Part shown: positions 26,831 through 35,514 of the stretch, piece after piece
Layout: the number at the start of each line of letters is the position of its first letter
Position numbering within the stretch: position 1 is the stretch's first letter
Source of the DNA: Pyrococcus kukulkanii
Lineage (GTDB): Archaea > Methanobacteriota_B > Thermococci > Thermococcales > Thermococcaceae
Reading direction: 5' to 3'
NCBI RefSeq assembly: GCF_001577775.1
Contig: NZ_CP010835.1
Coordinates: forward strand, 1,178,001 to 1,242,000
Length of the DNA stretch: 64,000 nucleotides
Notes under the pieces: model-generated
Databases searched by the model: none
Told to the model about the DNA's origin: nothing
What the model saw: only the letters and a program-made list of their open reading frames with translations
Made by a program: the position numbers and the translations under genes

Positions 26831-28171
26831 ATGGAGCTTTTATTTCAAATCCTTGAGAGGATAAAGCCCAGGGAAGAGGATTATAAAGAGTTGAATGAAG
26901 TTAGATTGTATCTCCTTGAGCTAGTTAAATCTTCATCAGAGGAACTTGGTATCGAGGTTAGGCCTTACTTTGTTGGATCCCTTGAGAAGGATACCTTTCT
27001 GAGGGGAGATCACGATATAGACTTGTTCTTGGCCTTTCCATTGGATACCCCCCTTGAGGAGCTCAGGGAGAGGGGTCTTGAGCTGGCCAAGGAAATCGGG
27101 AAAAAATTGGAGAGGTATGAAGTGGCTTACGCTGAGCACCCCTACGTTAGGGCCTACTATAAGGGTTTTCAAGTTGATCTCGTCCCCTGCTATGACGTTA
27201 GGGATTGGAGGGATGTGAGGACTGCCGTTGATAGGTCTATACTCCACACGAGATGGGTTCTAGAGAACCTTGATGGGAGGAACGATGAGGTTAGACTGTT
27301 AAAGAAATTCTTAAAGGGGATAAACGCTTATGGGAGCGAGATCTACGTTAGGGGGTTCTCTGGATACCTTGCGGAGATCCTCGTTATAAAGTTCGGCTCC
27401 TTCCTAGAGGTTCTAGAAAAGCATGACTTCATGCTCAGGCAGAAGGTTATTGATCCTGGGAACTGGCTTAAGAGAGAGCCCGAGATAGCGATGAAGACCG
27501 TAAAGAGGGAGATTGGGGAGGATAAGCCCCTGATAGTTATAGATCCTATAGACCCCAGGAGGAATGTTGCGGCCAACTTAAGCTGGGAGCGCTATGGCCT
27601 CTTCTACTTTAACGCGAAGAAGTTCCTGGAGAGCCCTTTGCTTAACTATTTCTTCCCCAAAGTTACCGTTGGGAATTATCTGGAGGAGCTCAGGAGAAAG
27701 GGGACTCACCTTCTCACGCTCCTGTTTAATCCGCCCGATATCGTTGATGACCTTCTACTGCCCCAGGTTGAGAAGACAGCCAAAGGTCTAGCTAGGCAGC
27801 TCGAACTGGAGGGCTTTAAGGTTCTAGGCATTGACTATGGGAGGAACTTCATCTTCCTCGAAGTCGATAGACTCGAGAGGCCGAAGGTCTCGATAAAGAG
27901 GGGTCCTCTATACTTCTCGTCACATGGCTTAAGGTTCTATGCTAGAAACGAGAGAGTTTGGATCGAGGGGAAGGATCTGTACTCTGAGAAGTCCGTCGAG
28001 GGTTGGATAGTTGACGTGGTTGAGAAGATACTGAAGAGCGGAATGTTTTCTGCTGGAAAGCAGATTAAAAAGGCCGTGGAGGAGGCCGATATATTGGTGG
28101 ATTACGTTCCAAGGAGTTTACGTAAGGATGCTTACGTGTTCCTCTCAAGGATGAAGTTTAGAGTCAAGTGA
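26831..28171 (+). CDS. cca: CCA-adding enzyme, archaeal class I tRNA nucleotidyltransferase
   Basis: The protein has 446 residues from ATG 26831 (or 449 from GTG 26822, which overlaps the thpR stop). The nucleotidyltransferase core shows GSLEKDTFLRG followed by the metal-binding DIDLFL, then a distal Asp in VDLVPCYD. Central and tail domains are of normal length for archaeal CCA enzymes. It adds or repairs the 3'-CCA of tRNA without a template. Co-transcription with thpR is likely from the overlap. Confidence 0.95.
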   Translation: MELLFQILERIKPREEDYKELNEVRLYLLELVKSSSEELGIEVRPYFVGSLEKDTFLRGDHDIDLFLAFPLDTPLEELRERGLELAKEIGKKLERYEVAYAEHPYVRAYYKGFQVDLVPCYDVRDWRDVRTAVDRSILHTRWVLENLDGRNDEVRLLKKFLKGINAYGSEIYVRGFSGYLAEILVIKFGSFLEVLEKHDFMLRQKVIDPGNWLKREPEIAMKTVKREIGEDKPLIVIDPIDPRRNVAANLSWERYGLFYFNAKKFLESPLLNYFFPKVTVGNYLEELRRKGTHLLTLLFNPPDIVDDLLLPQVEKTAKGLARQLELEGFKVLGIDYGRNFIFLEVDRLERPKVSIKRGPLYFSSHGLRFYARNERVWIEGKDLYSEKSVEGWIVDVVEKILKSGMFSAGKQIKKAVEEADILVDYVPRSLRKDAYVFLSRMKFRVK

Positions 28172-28216
28172 AGGTTAAATATTCGAACTTGCTATATGTT
28201 AGTTAAGGGATGGGTC

Positions 28217-28846
28217 ATGATGATAAAGGATGTCATAAAGTCGTTTCACCCTGGGGAGAACATTTTGGTTAGGTATACGCCCGATTCATCCCCTGAGCTA
28301 CTTTTCTACATCATCGTAACGGTAGGCAGGGATGTCGTTGTGAGTGATATAATGGATACCCTCTCTGAATACTGCAAGAGGCTCTCTCTGCTTAACTTGA
28401 ACGTATGTGATAGCCTTAAAGTTATCAAAATAGGTGGTTTTAGGGGGGTTGGGAAGGTTCTGGAAAAGATGGGAACTGATAAGTATGCCTTAGACATGGA
28501 GAGTTACTCGAGACTCGTTGGAGAGAACGTGTTCAATGTTGTTTTGGGTCTCCACAAGTTGGCAAGCATGCTAACGAGGGAAGAACTTTTCAACCTCGTT
28601 GGCAACCTTTCCTCTCTCATAGGGGAGAAAGGAAGAGTCAATTTCTACTTTGTTAACAAGGAGTTCATGGAGCGAAGCGGGCTTGGAGCCATGGAACTCT
28701 GGAACGAAATCGCAACTTCAACAATTGAATGGAGGAGGGTTGGCAAGAGGTTAATTCTCCATGTCGTTAAGTCGGCGAATCCTGAGATAGAGGATTTAAC
28801 CTTGGGGACTACCGCTCCTGAGATAGTTCGAGGGGATAGGACTTAG
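28217..28846 (+). CDS. DUF257 family protein
   Basis: This protein of about 209 residues resembles the Thermococcales-specific DUF257 family: an N-terminal segment like a RecA/KaiC-type fold without a clear P-loop (HPGENILVRYTPDSSPE), then alpha/beta repeats. No catalytic residues are evident and the function is unknown. TAAATATT at about 28176 and GGGATG before ATG 28217 favour this start over ATG 28196. The end overlaps the convergent amidotransferase gene by 38 bases. Confidence 0.75.
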   Translation: MMIKDVIKSFHPGENILVRYTPDSSPELLFYIIVTVGRDVVVSDIMDTLSEYCKRLSLLNLNVCDSLKVIKIGGFRGVGKVLEKMGTDKYALDMESYSRLVGENVFNVVLGLHKLASMLTREELFNLVGNLSSLIGEKGRVNFYFVNKEFMERSGLGAMELWNEIATSTIEWRRVGKRLILHVVKSANPEIEDLTLGTTAPEIVRGDRT

Positions 28847-29618
28847 GTTTAAACGTTTCCTTATCAAGGTCTACATCAACAACGTATATCGTCGAGTTAT
28901 TTATGTTATCTAACGGTAGGAACGTGTAAAATTCGAGGGTTGACGACATCATAGCGAATAAGTCTGCACTATAGAAGGATAGTAATCGCATATAGTTTCT
29001 CTCGGCCTCCTTCTCGAGGAATTCCTCCCTCATGTACGCCGTCCCAAATAGCTTAATTTCTTTGGGGGTTAATATTATCCCCCCCGTGTTTAGGGACGTT
29101 CTAACTATGTTCTTTAGCAGTGCAAGCCTCTCAACTATGCTTTTGTCATCGGTATCTCTCAGGAACAGGGAAATGTACATCCCTGCAAGGTATGAGTCGG
29201 ATGCTTCCTCAAACTTTTCCTTTGGTAGCTTAAGTCCTTCAAGAAGGAGATCCTTGATTAAATCTCCATTGTGCATGAAGAATAGCTGGTAACCGTGGGG
29301 GCTTCCATAGGCGAAGGGTTGAGTGTTGAAGAGGTTTATCTTGCCCTGACTTGCCGCTCTTGAGTGGAGTAATAGCACTCCGAATCCCTTGAGGTAGTTC
29401 ATTAACTGTGTGGCTTTTTCGTCTTCGAAAATTGGCTTTGGCGATCTGTAGTACTCAATCTTTTCTTTTGTTATGAGGACGTATCCCCATCCATCCCTAT
29501 GCTGGTTTCCCCTCCCTCGCGCGGCCTTGTATGGGTCGTTTTCTGAAGCCCTTATGAGGGCCTCGACGAGAGGCCTCATTCTGTACCCTTCTCCCGTGGC
29601 AAGAAGGATTCGGCACAC
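28809..29618 (-). CDS. Class II glutamine amidotransferase (YafJ-like)
   Basis: The protein is about 269 residues from GTG 29618, so that the initiator is followed directly by the N-terminal nucleophile Cys (CRILLATGEG). GGTGGTGAG lies just upstream. Ntn-hydrolase motifs include GWGYVLI, HSRAAS and FFMHNGDL. Stand-alone YafJ-type proteins resemble the glutaminase domain of PurF or GlmS without a synthase partner; their physiological substrate is unclear. The open frame reaches 29753, but the extra 45 codons would bury the catalytic Cys and overlap the divergent gene, so they are rejected. Confidence 0.85.
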   Translation of the reverse strand: MCRILLATGEGYRMRPLVEALIRASENDPYKAARGRGNQHRDGWGYVLITKEKIEYYRSPKPIFEDEKATQLMNYLKGFGVLLLHSRAASQGKINLFNTQPFAYGSPHGYQLFFMHNGDLIKDLLLEGLKLPKEKFEEASDSYLAGMYISLFLRDTDDKSIVERLALLKNIVRTSLNTGGIILTPKEIKLFGTAYMREEFLEKEAERNYMRLLSFYSADLFAMMSSTLEFYTFLPLDNINNSTIYVVDVDLDKETFKPKSYPLELSQER

Positions 29619-29666
29619 CCTCACCACCAACAATATAATATTTGTAGCCCCGTATATACCTGTCGT

Positions 29667-30524
29667 ATGCGGGAGATAATTAGGGAAGTTAGAAGGAAGA
29701 TCATCACTCACAGGGAAGTTTATCTGAGAAACGAGGAGGCAGTTAAGCAACACTTAATACTCCCTCTACTCGAGGAGCTTGGCTGGAAGATAGATGATCC
29801 CTCAGAGGTCAGACCTGAGGAAAAGACTGGGGAAGGGAGAGCTGATTATGCGCTGGTGAAGGGTGGCAGGGTGGTTGCCTTTCTCGAAGCTAAGAACCTG
29901 AGCGTTAACATCTCAAAGGCAGTCCCTCAGCTGGCCAAGTACTGCTTTGACATGGGAGTTGAGGTTGGAGTAGTTACGAATGGGGCGAGATGGCTTGTTG
30001 TGAATGCCTTTGAGCCTGGAAGGGAGGTGATGAAAAGGGTCGTGGGGAGCATAGACGTGCTTTCGGAGCCAATCGAAAGGTTAAGCCTGAAATTCATCGG
30101 GCTGTCTAAGGATATTGTTGAGAATGCCGTTAAGTTTTATAGGAACTTGAGATTACTCGAAAACTCTGCCAAGGATTTGGTAAAGCTTGGGGCTTCTGAG
30201 GTCAAGTTGGCAGAATACGTTCTCTCGCTTCCGCTGAGGGGTCATGTCGTTGGAGTTGAGGACGTTGGACCTTCCGACAGAATCCTCGGGGTTTATATAT
30301 TTGATGGGGGATGGAGGTTTATCCCCGTTGAGGGGAGAGAGCTTAGGGATGCTCTAGTCGCTGTTCTGAGGTACTTTATTGACAAAAGCTCCAAGGAAGA
30401 TAAAAAAGCCATTGAGGTTGCTATCAAGAGGATAAAGGTTTCTGGCGTAAAATATGAAAAGGTTGTGTCCCTGTTGAAGGGGATTGAGGAAGAGAAGGGC
30501 GTAAAGATAAAGCTAGTTCTATAG
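29667..30524 (+). CDS. HSDR_N-like predicted PD-(D/E)xK nuclease-fold protein
   Basis: The 285-residue protein has an N-terminal domain like type I restriction HsdR: NEEAVKQHLILPLLEELGW, then D60 in RADYAL and E74-x-K76 in FLEAKN, a complete PD-(D/E)xK signature, then ITNGxxW-like VVTNGARWLVV. The rest is helical and unassigned. There is no helicase or methylase nearby, so it is not a normal restriction system. A paralog ends the CRISPR operon at 39453-40424. ATG 29667 is consistent with a leaderless start after ATATAATATT at about 29632. Confidence 0.75.
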   Translation: MREIIREVRRKIITHREVYLRNEEAVKQHLILPLLEELGWKIDDPSEVRPEEKTGEGRADYALVKGGRVVAFLEAKNLSVNISKAVPQLAKYCFDMGVEVGVVTNGARWLVVNAFEPGREVMKRVVGSIDVLSEPIERLSLKFIGLSKDIVENAVKFYRNLRLLENSAKDLVKLGASEVKLAEYVLSLPLRGHVVGVEDVGPSDRILGVYIFDGGWRFIPVEGRELRDALVAVLRYFIDKSSKEDKKAIEVAIKRIKVSGVKYEKVVSLLKGIEEEKGVKIKLVL

Positions 30525-32027
30525 CCAAGGCACCTCGCCTTTAATCTTCCACATCCCTAGGAGCTTTCTACTCCCCCAGGTGGCCTGCACCTCGAAAGCT
30601 ATGACCATGTCCTCGTATACATCAATTAAGTTGAAACTGTTTCCGAAGGGATCTCTATGGAGCTCCCAGCTTATGCTTCCGGCATTTATTATTGGGGTTT
30701 TTTCGACCTTAACTGCATGAGCATTACCCCCGTGTCCAGTTAGCGTTAATTCAGTCTCTTGGTCAGTAATTATCTTGAGCACGTTTCCTGCGTCCTCTAA
30801 ATATCCGAGTTCCCTCGCCCTTGGAACCGGAACTAGGTTATGGTGCATTACTACAACCCTAAACTTCTCCCTGAAGTCCTCCAGTAGGCCTTTGAGGATC
30901 TTCTGGCCTATTCTCCCAACAACTCCTATCTGGGTCTCGTACTGGGCCGAGAGGATTGGAATGAAAACGAAATCACCCTTCTCAATTACTTCGGGCTCAC
31001 CGAAGTATTCCCTGAAGAGGTCGTAGCCTAGGTAACTTATGTCGTTATGCCCGGGAACTATTAGCTTCTCCGCCTTAACATTATCGTAGAATTCCATTGC
31101 CATCTCGTAGAATCTTTCAATTCCCTTTTCCACAACATCACCGCAGTGGATGACTATATCCGGCTTGTACCTCTCGTTTATCGCCTTAATTGCGTTCTCA
31201 AGGACTTTCCTCCTGAAGTACCTCCTGTCCGAGACATTGCTTTCCGCGACTTGGACTATCCTTAGAAGCCTCTTCCCCTTCGGGATGAATATCTTGGGTC
31301 TTATTGGCTTGTGCTCTTTTTCCTTTTCTTCCCCAGTAACTCTCCTTATCGTGACCTTAACGCCGTCCTTGGTTATCTTTACTATGTTGTAGCTGTTAAC
31401 ATCTCCCTTCCTCGTCTTCCTGCATGAGGTGCATCCCGCGTTATCAACGACTAAATCCTCAACTCGGTATACGTTTGGGACGTGCTTGTGGCCGCACATG
31501 TACAAGGTTACTTCATGACTTAAGAGGAGATCGAGGACATCCCCAGCATTAAACAGAACGTTCCTCTCCCTCCCGGTATCGGGAAGGGGAACTAGGTGGT
31601 GGTGGGCTGCAACTATCTTTATCCTCTTGTGGCTGTACTCCTCGAGCTTTGCCTTGAGCCACTTGTACTTGTATCCTCCTATCCTCCCGTCGCTTAGGTC
31701 TGGTATTGTGGAGTCTACCCATATCACAACCCCATCTTTAAACTCGTGAACGCCAAATAGGGGCCCAATGTACCTCTCAAAGAGCTCATACCCAACGTTT
31801 CTGGCATCATGGTTTCCTGGGACGACTATTAAGGGCTTCTCTATCTTCCTTATTAGGTAGCTCGCGTGTTCGTACTCCTCCCTCAGCCCGTTGTTGGTGA
31901 CGTCGCCCGTGTGAATAACGAGATCGAATGGCCTCGTGTTTATCTCGTTCGCTATCAAGTCGAAAGCATAGGACTTGAACGCAACTTCATTCGTTATGTG
32001 GGTGTCGCTTATGTGGGCTATGAGCAT
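30519..32027 (-). CDS. Tandem-domain calcineurin-like metallophosphoesterase
   Basis: The 502-residue protein has two phosphoesterase domains. Domain 1 (1-215) is canonical: DTH 8-10, GD 41-42, GNHD 71-74, AHHH 141-144 and CGHKH 178-182. Domain 2 (about 253-502) keeps CGD 295-297 and MHHN, but D-x-H is replaced by ESN near 262-264, GNHD reads GHND (326-329), and GHxH reads GHGG, so its metal site is altered. Substrate unknown; nucleotides or nucleic acids are possible. It follows the CBS gene by six bases, suggesting an operon. Confidence 0.85.
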   Translation of the reverse strand: MLIAHISDTHITNEVAFKSYAFDLIANEINTRPFDLVIHTGDVTNNGLREEYEHASYLIRKIEKPLIVVPGNHDARNVGYELFERYIGPLFGVHEFKDGVVIWVDSTIPDLSDGRIGGYKYKWLKAKLEEYSHKRIKIVAAHHHLVPLPDTGRERNVLFNAGDVLDLLLSHEVTLYMCGHKHVPNVYRVEDLVVDNAGCTSCRKTRKGDVNSYNIVKITKDGVKVTIRRVTGEEKEKEHKPIRPKIFIPKGKRLLRIVQVAESNVSDRRYFRRKVLENAIKAINERYKPDIVIHCGDVVEKGIERFYEMAMEFYDNVKAEKLIVPGHNDISYLGYDLFREYFGEPEVIEKGDFVFIPILSAQYETQIGVVGRIGQKILKGLLEDFREKFRVVVMHHNLVPVPRARELGYLEDAGNVLKIITDQETELTLTGHGGNAHAVKVEKTPIINAGSISWELHRDPFGNSFNLIDVYEDMVIAFEVQATWGSRKLLGMWKIKGEVPWL

Positions 32028-32033
32028 CTCCCA

Positions 32034-32438
32034 TCACTCCGTTGAAATTGCTGTTTCCAGCCTTCTCCTGCTTGCCTCTAAAAGATCGCTCAGGGTGAAT
32101 ATTCCTACTATCTTGCCCTCCTCCTCTATGAGAATGTGCTTTATCCTGTGCTCTGCCATCCTCTTCAGGACTTCTCCCAGTGGAGTGTTTGCATCGACCG
32201 TGATGAGATTTTTAGTCATTATCTCCTTTACTGGGGTTGTATAGGGCAGTCCAGGAACTATAACCCTCCTTAGGACATCGCTCTTCGTGAAGAACCCCAC
32301 TACGTTGCCCTCGTCATCTATGACAACTAGAGAACCGACCTCGAACTCCATCATCATCTTTGATGCTTCTTGGACCGTTGTATCGGGCTTAACGCCGAGA
32401 AGCTTTTTGGTCATGTACACTTTTACCGGTGCCCTCAT
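32034..32438 (-). CDS. Two-CBS-domain protein
   Basis: This protein of about 134 residues consists only of two CBS motifs (about 5-60 and 70-125), each with the IMTKN/TPLGEVL and G-x-FT(K/L)SD endings typical of adenosine-nucleotide-binding Bateman modules. ATG 32438 is preferred over ATG 32442/32444 by its spacing from GGTGAT. Being just upstream of the tandem phosphoesterase, it may be its regulatory partner; that is inference. It is divergent from the membrane CARF-like gene. Confidence 0.85.
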   Translation of the reverse strand: MRAPVKVYMTKKLLGVKPDTTVQEASKMMMEFEVGSLVVIDDEGNVVGFFTKSDVLRRVIVPGLPYTTPVKEIMTKNLITVDANTPLGEVLKRMAEHRIKHILIEEEGKIVGIFTLSDLLEASRRRLETAISTE

Positions 32439-32507
32439 GTCCATAATATCACCTGGTATAGATATAGGGTGGAAAGGGTTATATGTTTCCCGTTGTGATG
32501 GTCTAGC

Positions 32508-33578
32508 GTGAAGCTTAAGAGCTCAGAGAGGAGAGCCATTGGCATCTTGGCTTCCTTCTCTGTAGCATTTCTACTAGCTTGGAGTAAGCGGGCATTTGAG
32601 TTTGGAGCCGTTGTCTTTCTTCTCATGTCTATAGCACTTGCAAGGCATGCGGGATGGAAAATTCGAGGAGAAAGATCCGATAGTCTTCTCACGTTCTTGA
32701 GGCTGTTTATACCAAAGTTCCTGGTTGGAGATGTGTTAACACTCTATGGTATCTCCCTCTTTATTCTGTTCGCCATGACTCTCACCGCATGGCTTCCAGA
32801 TGGTTTGGAGGAGGGAGATATAATATTCACAGTTTCTACCCTGATGTACACTTTTGGCTTGGTATTCCTGAGTGCCTGGGTCTTTGGAGTCCCTAGGAAG
32901 AGCACTCAACTCCCTGCGAGAGCCAAGTACCTTGTTGCCTCCCTAAGCATCCCAAACTGGGGTGATGATAGTGTGTTTGAAAGAGCTAAGTGTGAGGATT
33001 TCCTTCGGGGAGCAGTTTATGAAGGAAATAGGCCCCTAAACATAATTCCACTCTACGTGGCCTTAGCATATCACAAAGACAGGCTTGAGGAAGTTTTCCT
33101 TTTAGTCTCCGATAGAGTTGCTAGTGAAATTGAACGGAGAGAATACATTGAGAGGTTTTTCTCAGTGGCGTCTAAATGTCTTAGCTTAAAGTTCGTTATT
33201 GAGTTTGGAGAGCTGTTTCCTGGGAGAAGGGAGGTAGTCGTGGGTGAGGGTAGGGAAGTTCATGTTCACTTCATAAGGATCGGTAGTGGGCAAGATATAA
33301 AGGAAGTTAAGAACTCGATATCTGCCAAACTCTCGGATCTCCTTGAAAAGGAGGGAAGTGAAGTCATTTTTGACATTACAAGCGGAACTGCGATAATAAG
33401 TGTTGCGATGATACTCGAAGCCATAAAAGGTGATGCAAGGGCCGAATACCTGCTTCAAAATTGTGAGAAAGAGTACAAAACAGGGTGCATAGAGCTCATA
33501 GAGCTAACCTTATTCGACTTTGAAGACCTAGTTAGGGAGTTTAGGGAGTACTTTGAGAGGTTATATGAGAGTCCTTAG
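32508..33578 (+). CDS. Four-TM membrane protein with C-terminal CARF-like domain
   Basis: The 356-residue protein has four predicted membrane helices (about 10-26, 31-48, 75-96, 104-127) and then a cytosolic alpha/beta domain. This has features of CARF ligand-binding domains: a first strand KYLVASLSIPN (140-150), RLEEVFLLVSD (192-202) and the FDITSGTA loop (288-295) that corresponds to the D-x-(T)-G/S-G-T signature contacting cyclic oligoadenylate. Membrane-anchored CARF proteins are known type III CRISPR effectors. This one is 8 kb from the cas operons, so the CRISPR link is inferred. GTG 32508 lies 25 bases after TTATATG, a leaderless start. It overlaps the next convergent gene by 18 bases. 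Confidence 0.65.
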   Translation: MKLKSSERRAIGILASFSVAFLLAWSKRAFEFGAVVFLLMSIALARHAGWKIRGERSDSLLTFLRLFIPKFLVGDVLTLYGISLFILFAMTLTAWLPDGLEEGDIIFTVSTLMYTFGLVFLSAWVFGVPRKSTQLPARAKYLVASLSIPNWGDDSVFERAKCEDFLRGAVYEGNRPLNIIPLYVALAYHKDRLEEVFLLVSDRVASEIERREYIERFFSVASKCLSLKFVIEFGELFPGRREVVVGEGREVHVHFIRIGSGQDIKEVKNSISAKLSDLLEKEGSEVIFDITSGTAIISVAMILEAIKGDARAEYLLQNCEKEYKTGCIELIELTLFDFEDLVREFREYFERLYESP

Positions 33579-34769
33579 AGACGGGTAGAAATACGCAAGT
33601 GTGAGGGAGAGGAGGGCTGTTCCTAAGGCCCCATTGGCGACATCATATGCTGATAGGCCTCCGTAGTCCCTTTTAAGTAAGATAAGGTAGAGTGTGAGGA
33701 GAAGTGCCTCTAGTATACCCGCATCCTTAAGGACGTCTGGAGATGCAATCCCTTGAAAGTATGGGAAGAGCTGGGCTAGTCCCCAGATCGCAAGACCTAG
33801 GGAAACCCACCTAAGAATGTATGGATTAACGGTGCTGTAGCCATGGTAGTGCAGTTTTCCGCTGAGGAAGATAAGTTCGATAAAGGTGAGGATTACAAAG
33901 ACAGTAATTAGAGCTATTATCAGCCTGTTTTCAGAGAGAACGTTGTTTAGGTGCTTGTATGCTAGGCCTTCGCCTATGAGGATTAGTGTTAAGTAGTGAA
34001 CGAACTTCAGCATGCCTTCTGGAGAGAAGACTATGCCGAAAAATATAGCTGCAAAGGCCAACAGCATAGCCCTACCCCAGAAGTTCGGTGATCCAATGAT
34101 ACCAGTCATCCAGACAGGTAGCTCCTTGTAGTGGATCATAACCAAGTAAAATGGGAGGATAAACGCCGTGTATAAGGCCGGTGCGACTGGATAATACATC
34201 TTTTCGTTCTCCCTCTTTGCGTACAGAAGATGTCCGAGGGCCTCTTGAAGGGAGTAGGGAATGAAACCTAGGGGTCCCAACGTAAAGAAGTAGAAGGTTG
34301 CCAGGTCAATGTCTCCTTCAGCCATTTCCTCTATTATCGCGTTCTCCGTATATCCGATCATTAAACCAAAAACTCCCCAAATGAATGCTGCAGCATCTGG
34401 ATGCATATAGGAATTAAAGAATGCTACTGGAATTCCAAGGAGTGTTAGATAATAAGCCTCTTTTTCTTTTCCAAACAGCAGGAGGGTAGTGAAGATCCAG
34501 AAAACCGTTAAGAACGGAATGGCATTAAAGAGTCCTTCTATGGTTCCGAATATGAACGCCAACATGAGTCCGGTAAGCCTTGTCGAGAGAATTTCGAAAA
34601 TGAAGTAGTCCCACCATGAAAAGGCAATGAAAAGTAGGAGCATTATAACCACAAATGGCTCTTTTAGGTATCCTTCCAGATGTATCTTCCCATCACTGAT
34701 TTGGAATATTATCTGGAAGCCAGTTATGGTAAGGAACCCCAGGACGAAGAATCCCAGGAGTCTCCTCAT
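33561..34769 (-). CDS. Polytopic membrane protein, unknown family
   Basis: The 402-residue protein has about eleven to twelve hydrophobic segments spread over the whole length and few polar loops. One larger loop (about 155-205) carries acidic and aromatic residues (NAIIEEMAEGDIDLATFYFF). It has no ABC, MFS or transporter signature I recognise, and PrsW-like or CAAX-protease motifs were not found. It is convergent with the membrane CARF-like gene and divergent from alaX. Function unknown. Confidence 0.7.
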   Translation of the reverse strand: MRRLLGFFVLGFLTITGFQIIFQISDGKIHLEGYLKEPFVVIMLLLFIAFSWWDYFIFEILSTRLTGLMLAFIFGTIEGLFNAIPFLTVFWIFTTLLLFGKEKEAYYLTLLGIPVAFFNSYMHPDAAAFIWGVFGLMIGYTENAIIEEMAEGDIDLATFYFFTLGPLGFIPYSLQEALGHLLYAKRENEKMYYPVAPALYTAFILPFYLVMIHYKELPVWMTGIIGSPNFWGRAMLLAFAAIFFGIVFSPEGMLKFVHYLTLILIGEGLAYKHLNNVLSENRLIIALITVFVILTFIELIFLSGKLHYHGYSTVNPYILRWVSLGLAIWGLAQLFPYFQGIASPDVLKDAGILEALLLTLYLILLKRDYGGLSAYDVANGALGTALLSLTLAYFYPSLRTLI

Positions 34770-34831
34770 CCCTTCCTAGCTTGGCTAAAGTAATTAAAAG
34801 GTTTCTGATGGTATTCAGGGTAGGTGATATC

Positions 34832-35476
34832 ATGACGAGAAAGCTCTACTATGAAAATGCTTACTTGAAGGAAGCAAAGGCGAAAGTTTTGGAAATAAAG
34901 GACAATGCTCTGCTTTTAGATCAGACGATATTCTACCCAACGGGCGGTGGACAGCCCCACGACAGGGGAACTATAAGCGGTGTTGAGGTTTTAGATGTAT
35001 ACAAAGACGAAGAGGGAAACGTGTGGCACGTGGTTAAGGAACCGGAGAAGTTTAAAGTTGGGGATGAAGTCGAGCTTAAGATAGACTGGAACTATAGATA
35101 TAAACTTATGAGAATCCACTCTGCACTCCACCTACTTGAGCACGTTTTGAACGAAGTATTAGGTTATGGAAAGTGGGAGCTCGTTGGCTCTGGGATGAGT
35201 GCTGAAAAGGGGAGGTACGATATAGCATACCCTGAGAACATCAACAAGTACAAGGAGAGGATAATTGAGCTCTTCAACAAGTACGTTGACGAAGGAGGGG
35301 AGATGAAAATCTGGTGGGAGGGAGAGACGAGGTACACGCAGATAAGGGACTTCGAGGTAATTCCCTGCGGTGGAACCCACGTTAAAGACATCAAGGAAAT
35401 AGGGCACATAAAGAAGCTTAAGCGCTCCAGCATTGGAAGGGGCAAGCAGAGGATTGAAATATGGTTGGAGGATTAA
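34832..35476 (+). CDS. alaX: Alanyl-tRNA editing protein AlaX-M
   Basis: The 214-residue protein combines a small N-terminal beta-barrel part (TIFYPTGGGQPHD) with the threonyl/alanyl editing domain. Zinc ligands H96 and H100 (HSALH) and C179/H183 (CGGTH) are present. AlaX-M hydrolyses Ser-tRNA(Ala), and often Gly-tRNA(Ala), in trans. AGGTGATATC precedes ATG 34832; the frame is open 17 codons upstream, but those overlap the promoter of the divergent gene. Confidence 0.93.
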   Translation: MTRKLYYENAYLKEAKAKVLEIKDNALLLDQTIFYPTGGGQPHDRGTISGVEVLDVYKDEEGNVWHVVKEPEKFKVGDEVELKIDWNYRYKLMRIHSALHLLEHVLNEVLGYGKWELVGSGMSAEKGRYDIAYPENINKYKERIIELFNKYVDEGGEMKIWWEGETRYTQIRDFEVIPCGGTHVKDIKEIGHIKKLKRSSIGRGKQRIEIWLED

Positions 35477-35514
35477 TGATAACTCTTTTATTCTCTTCTT
35501 GAGTTTTTAGTAGC

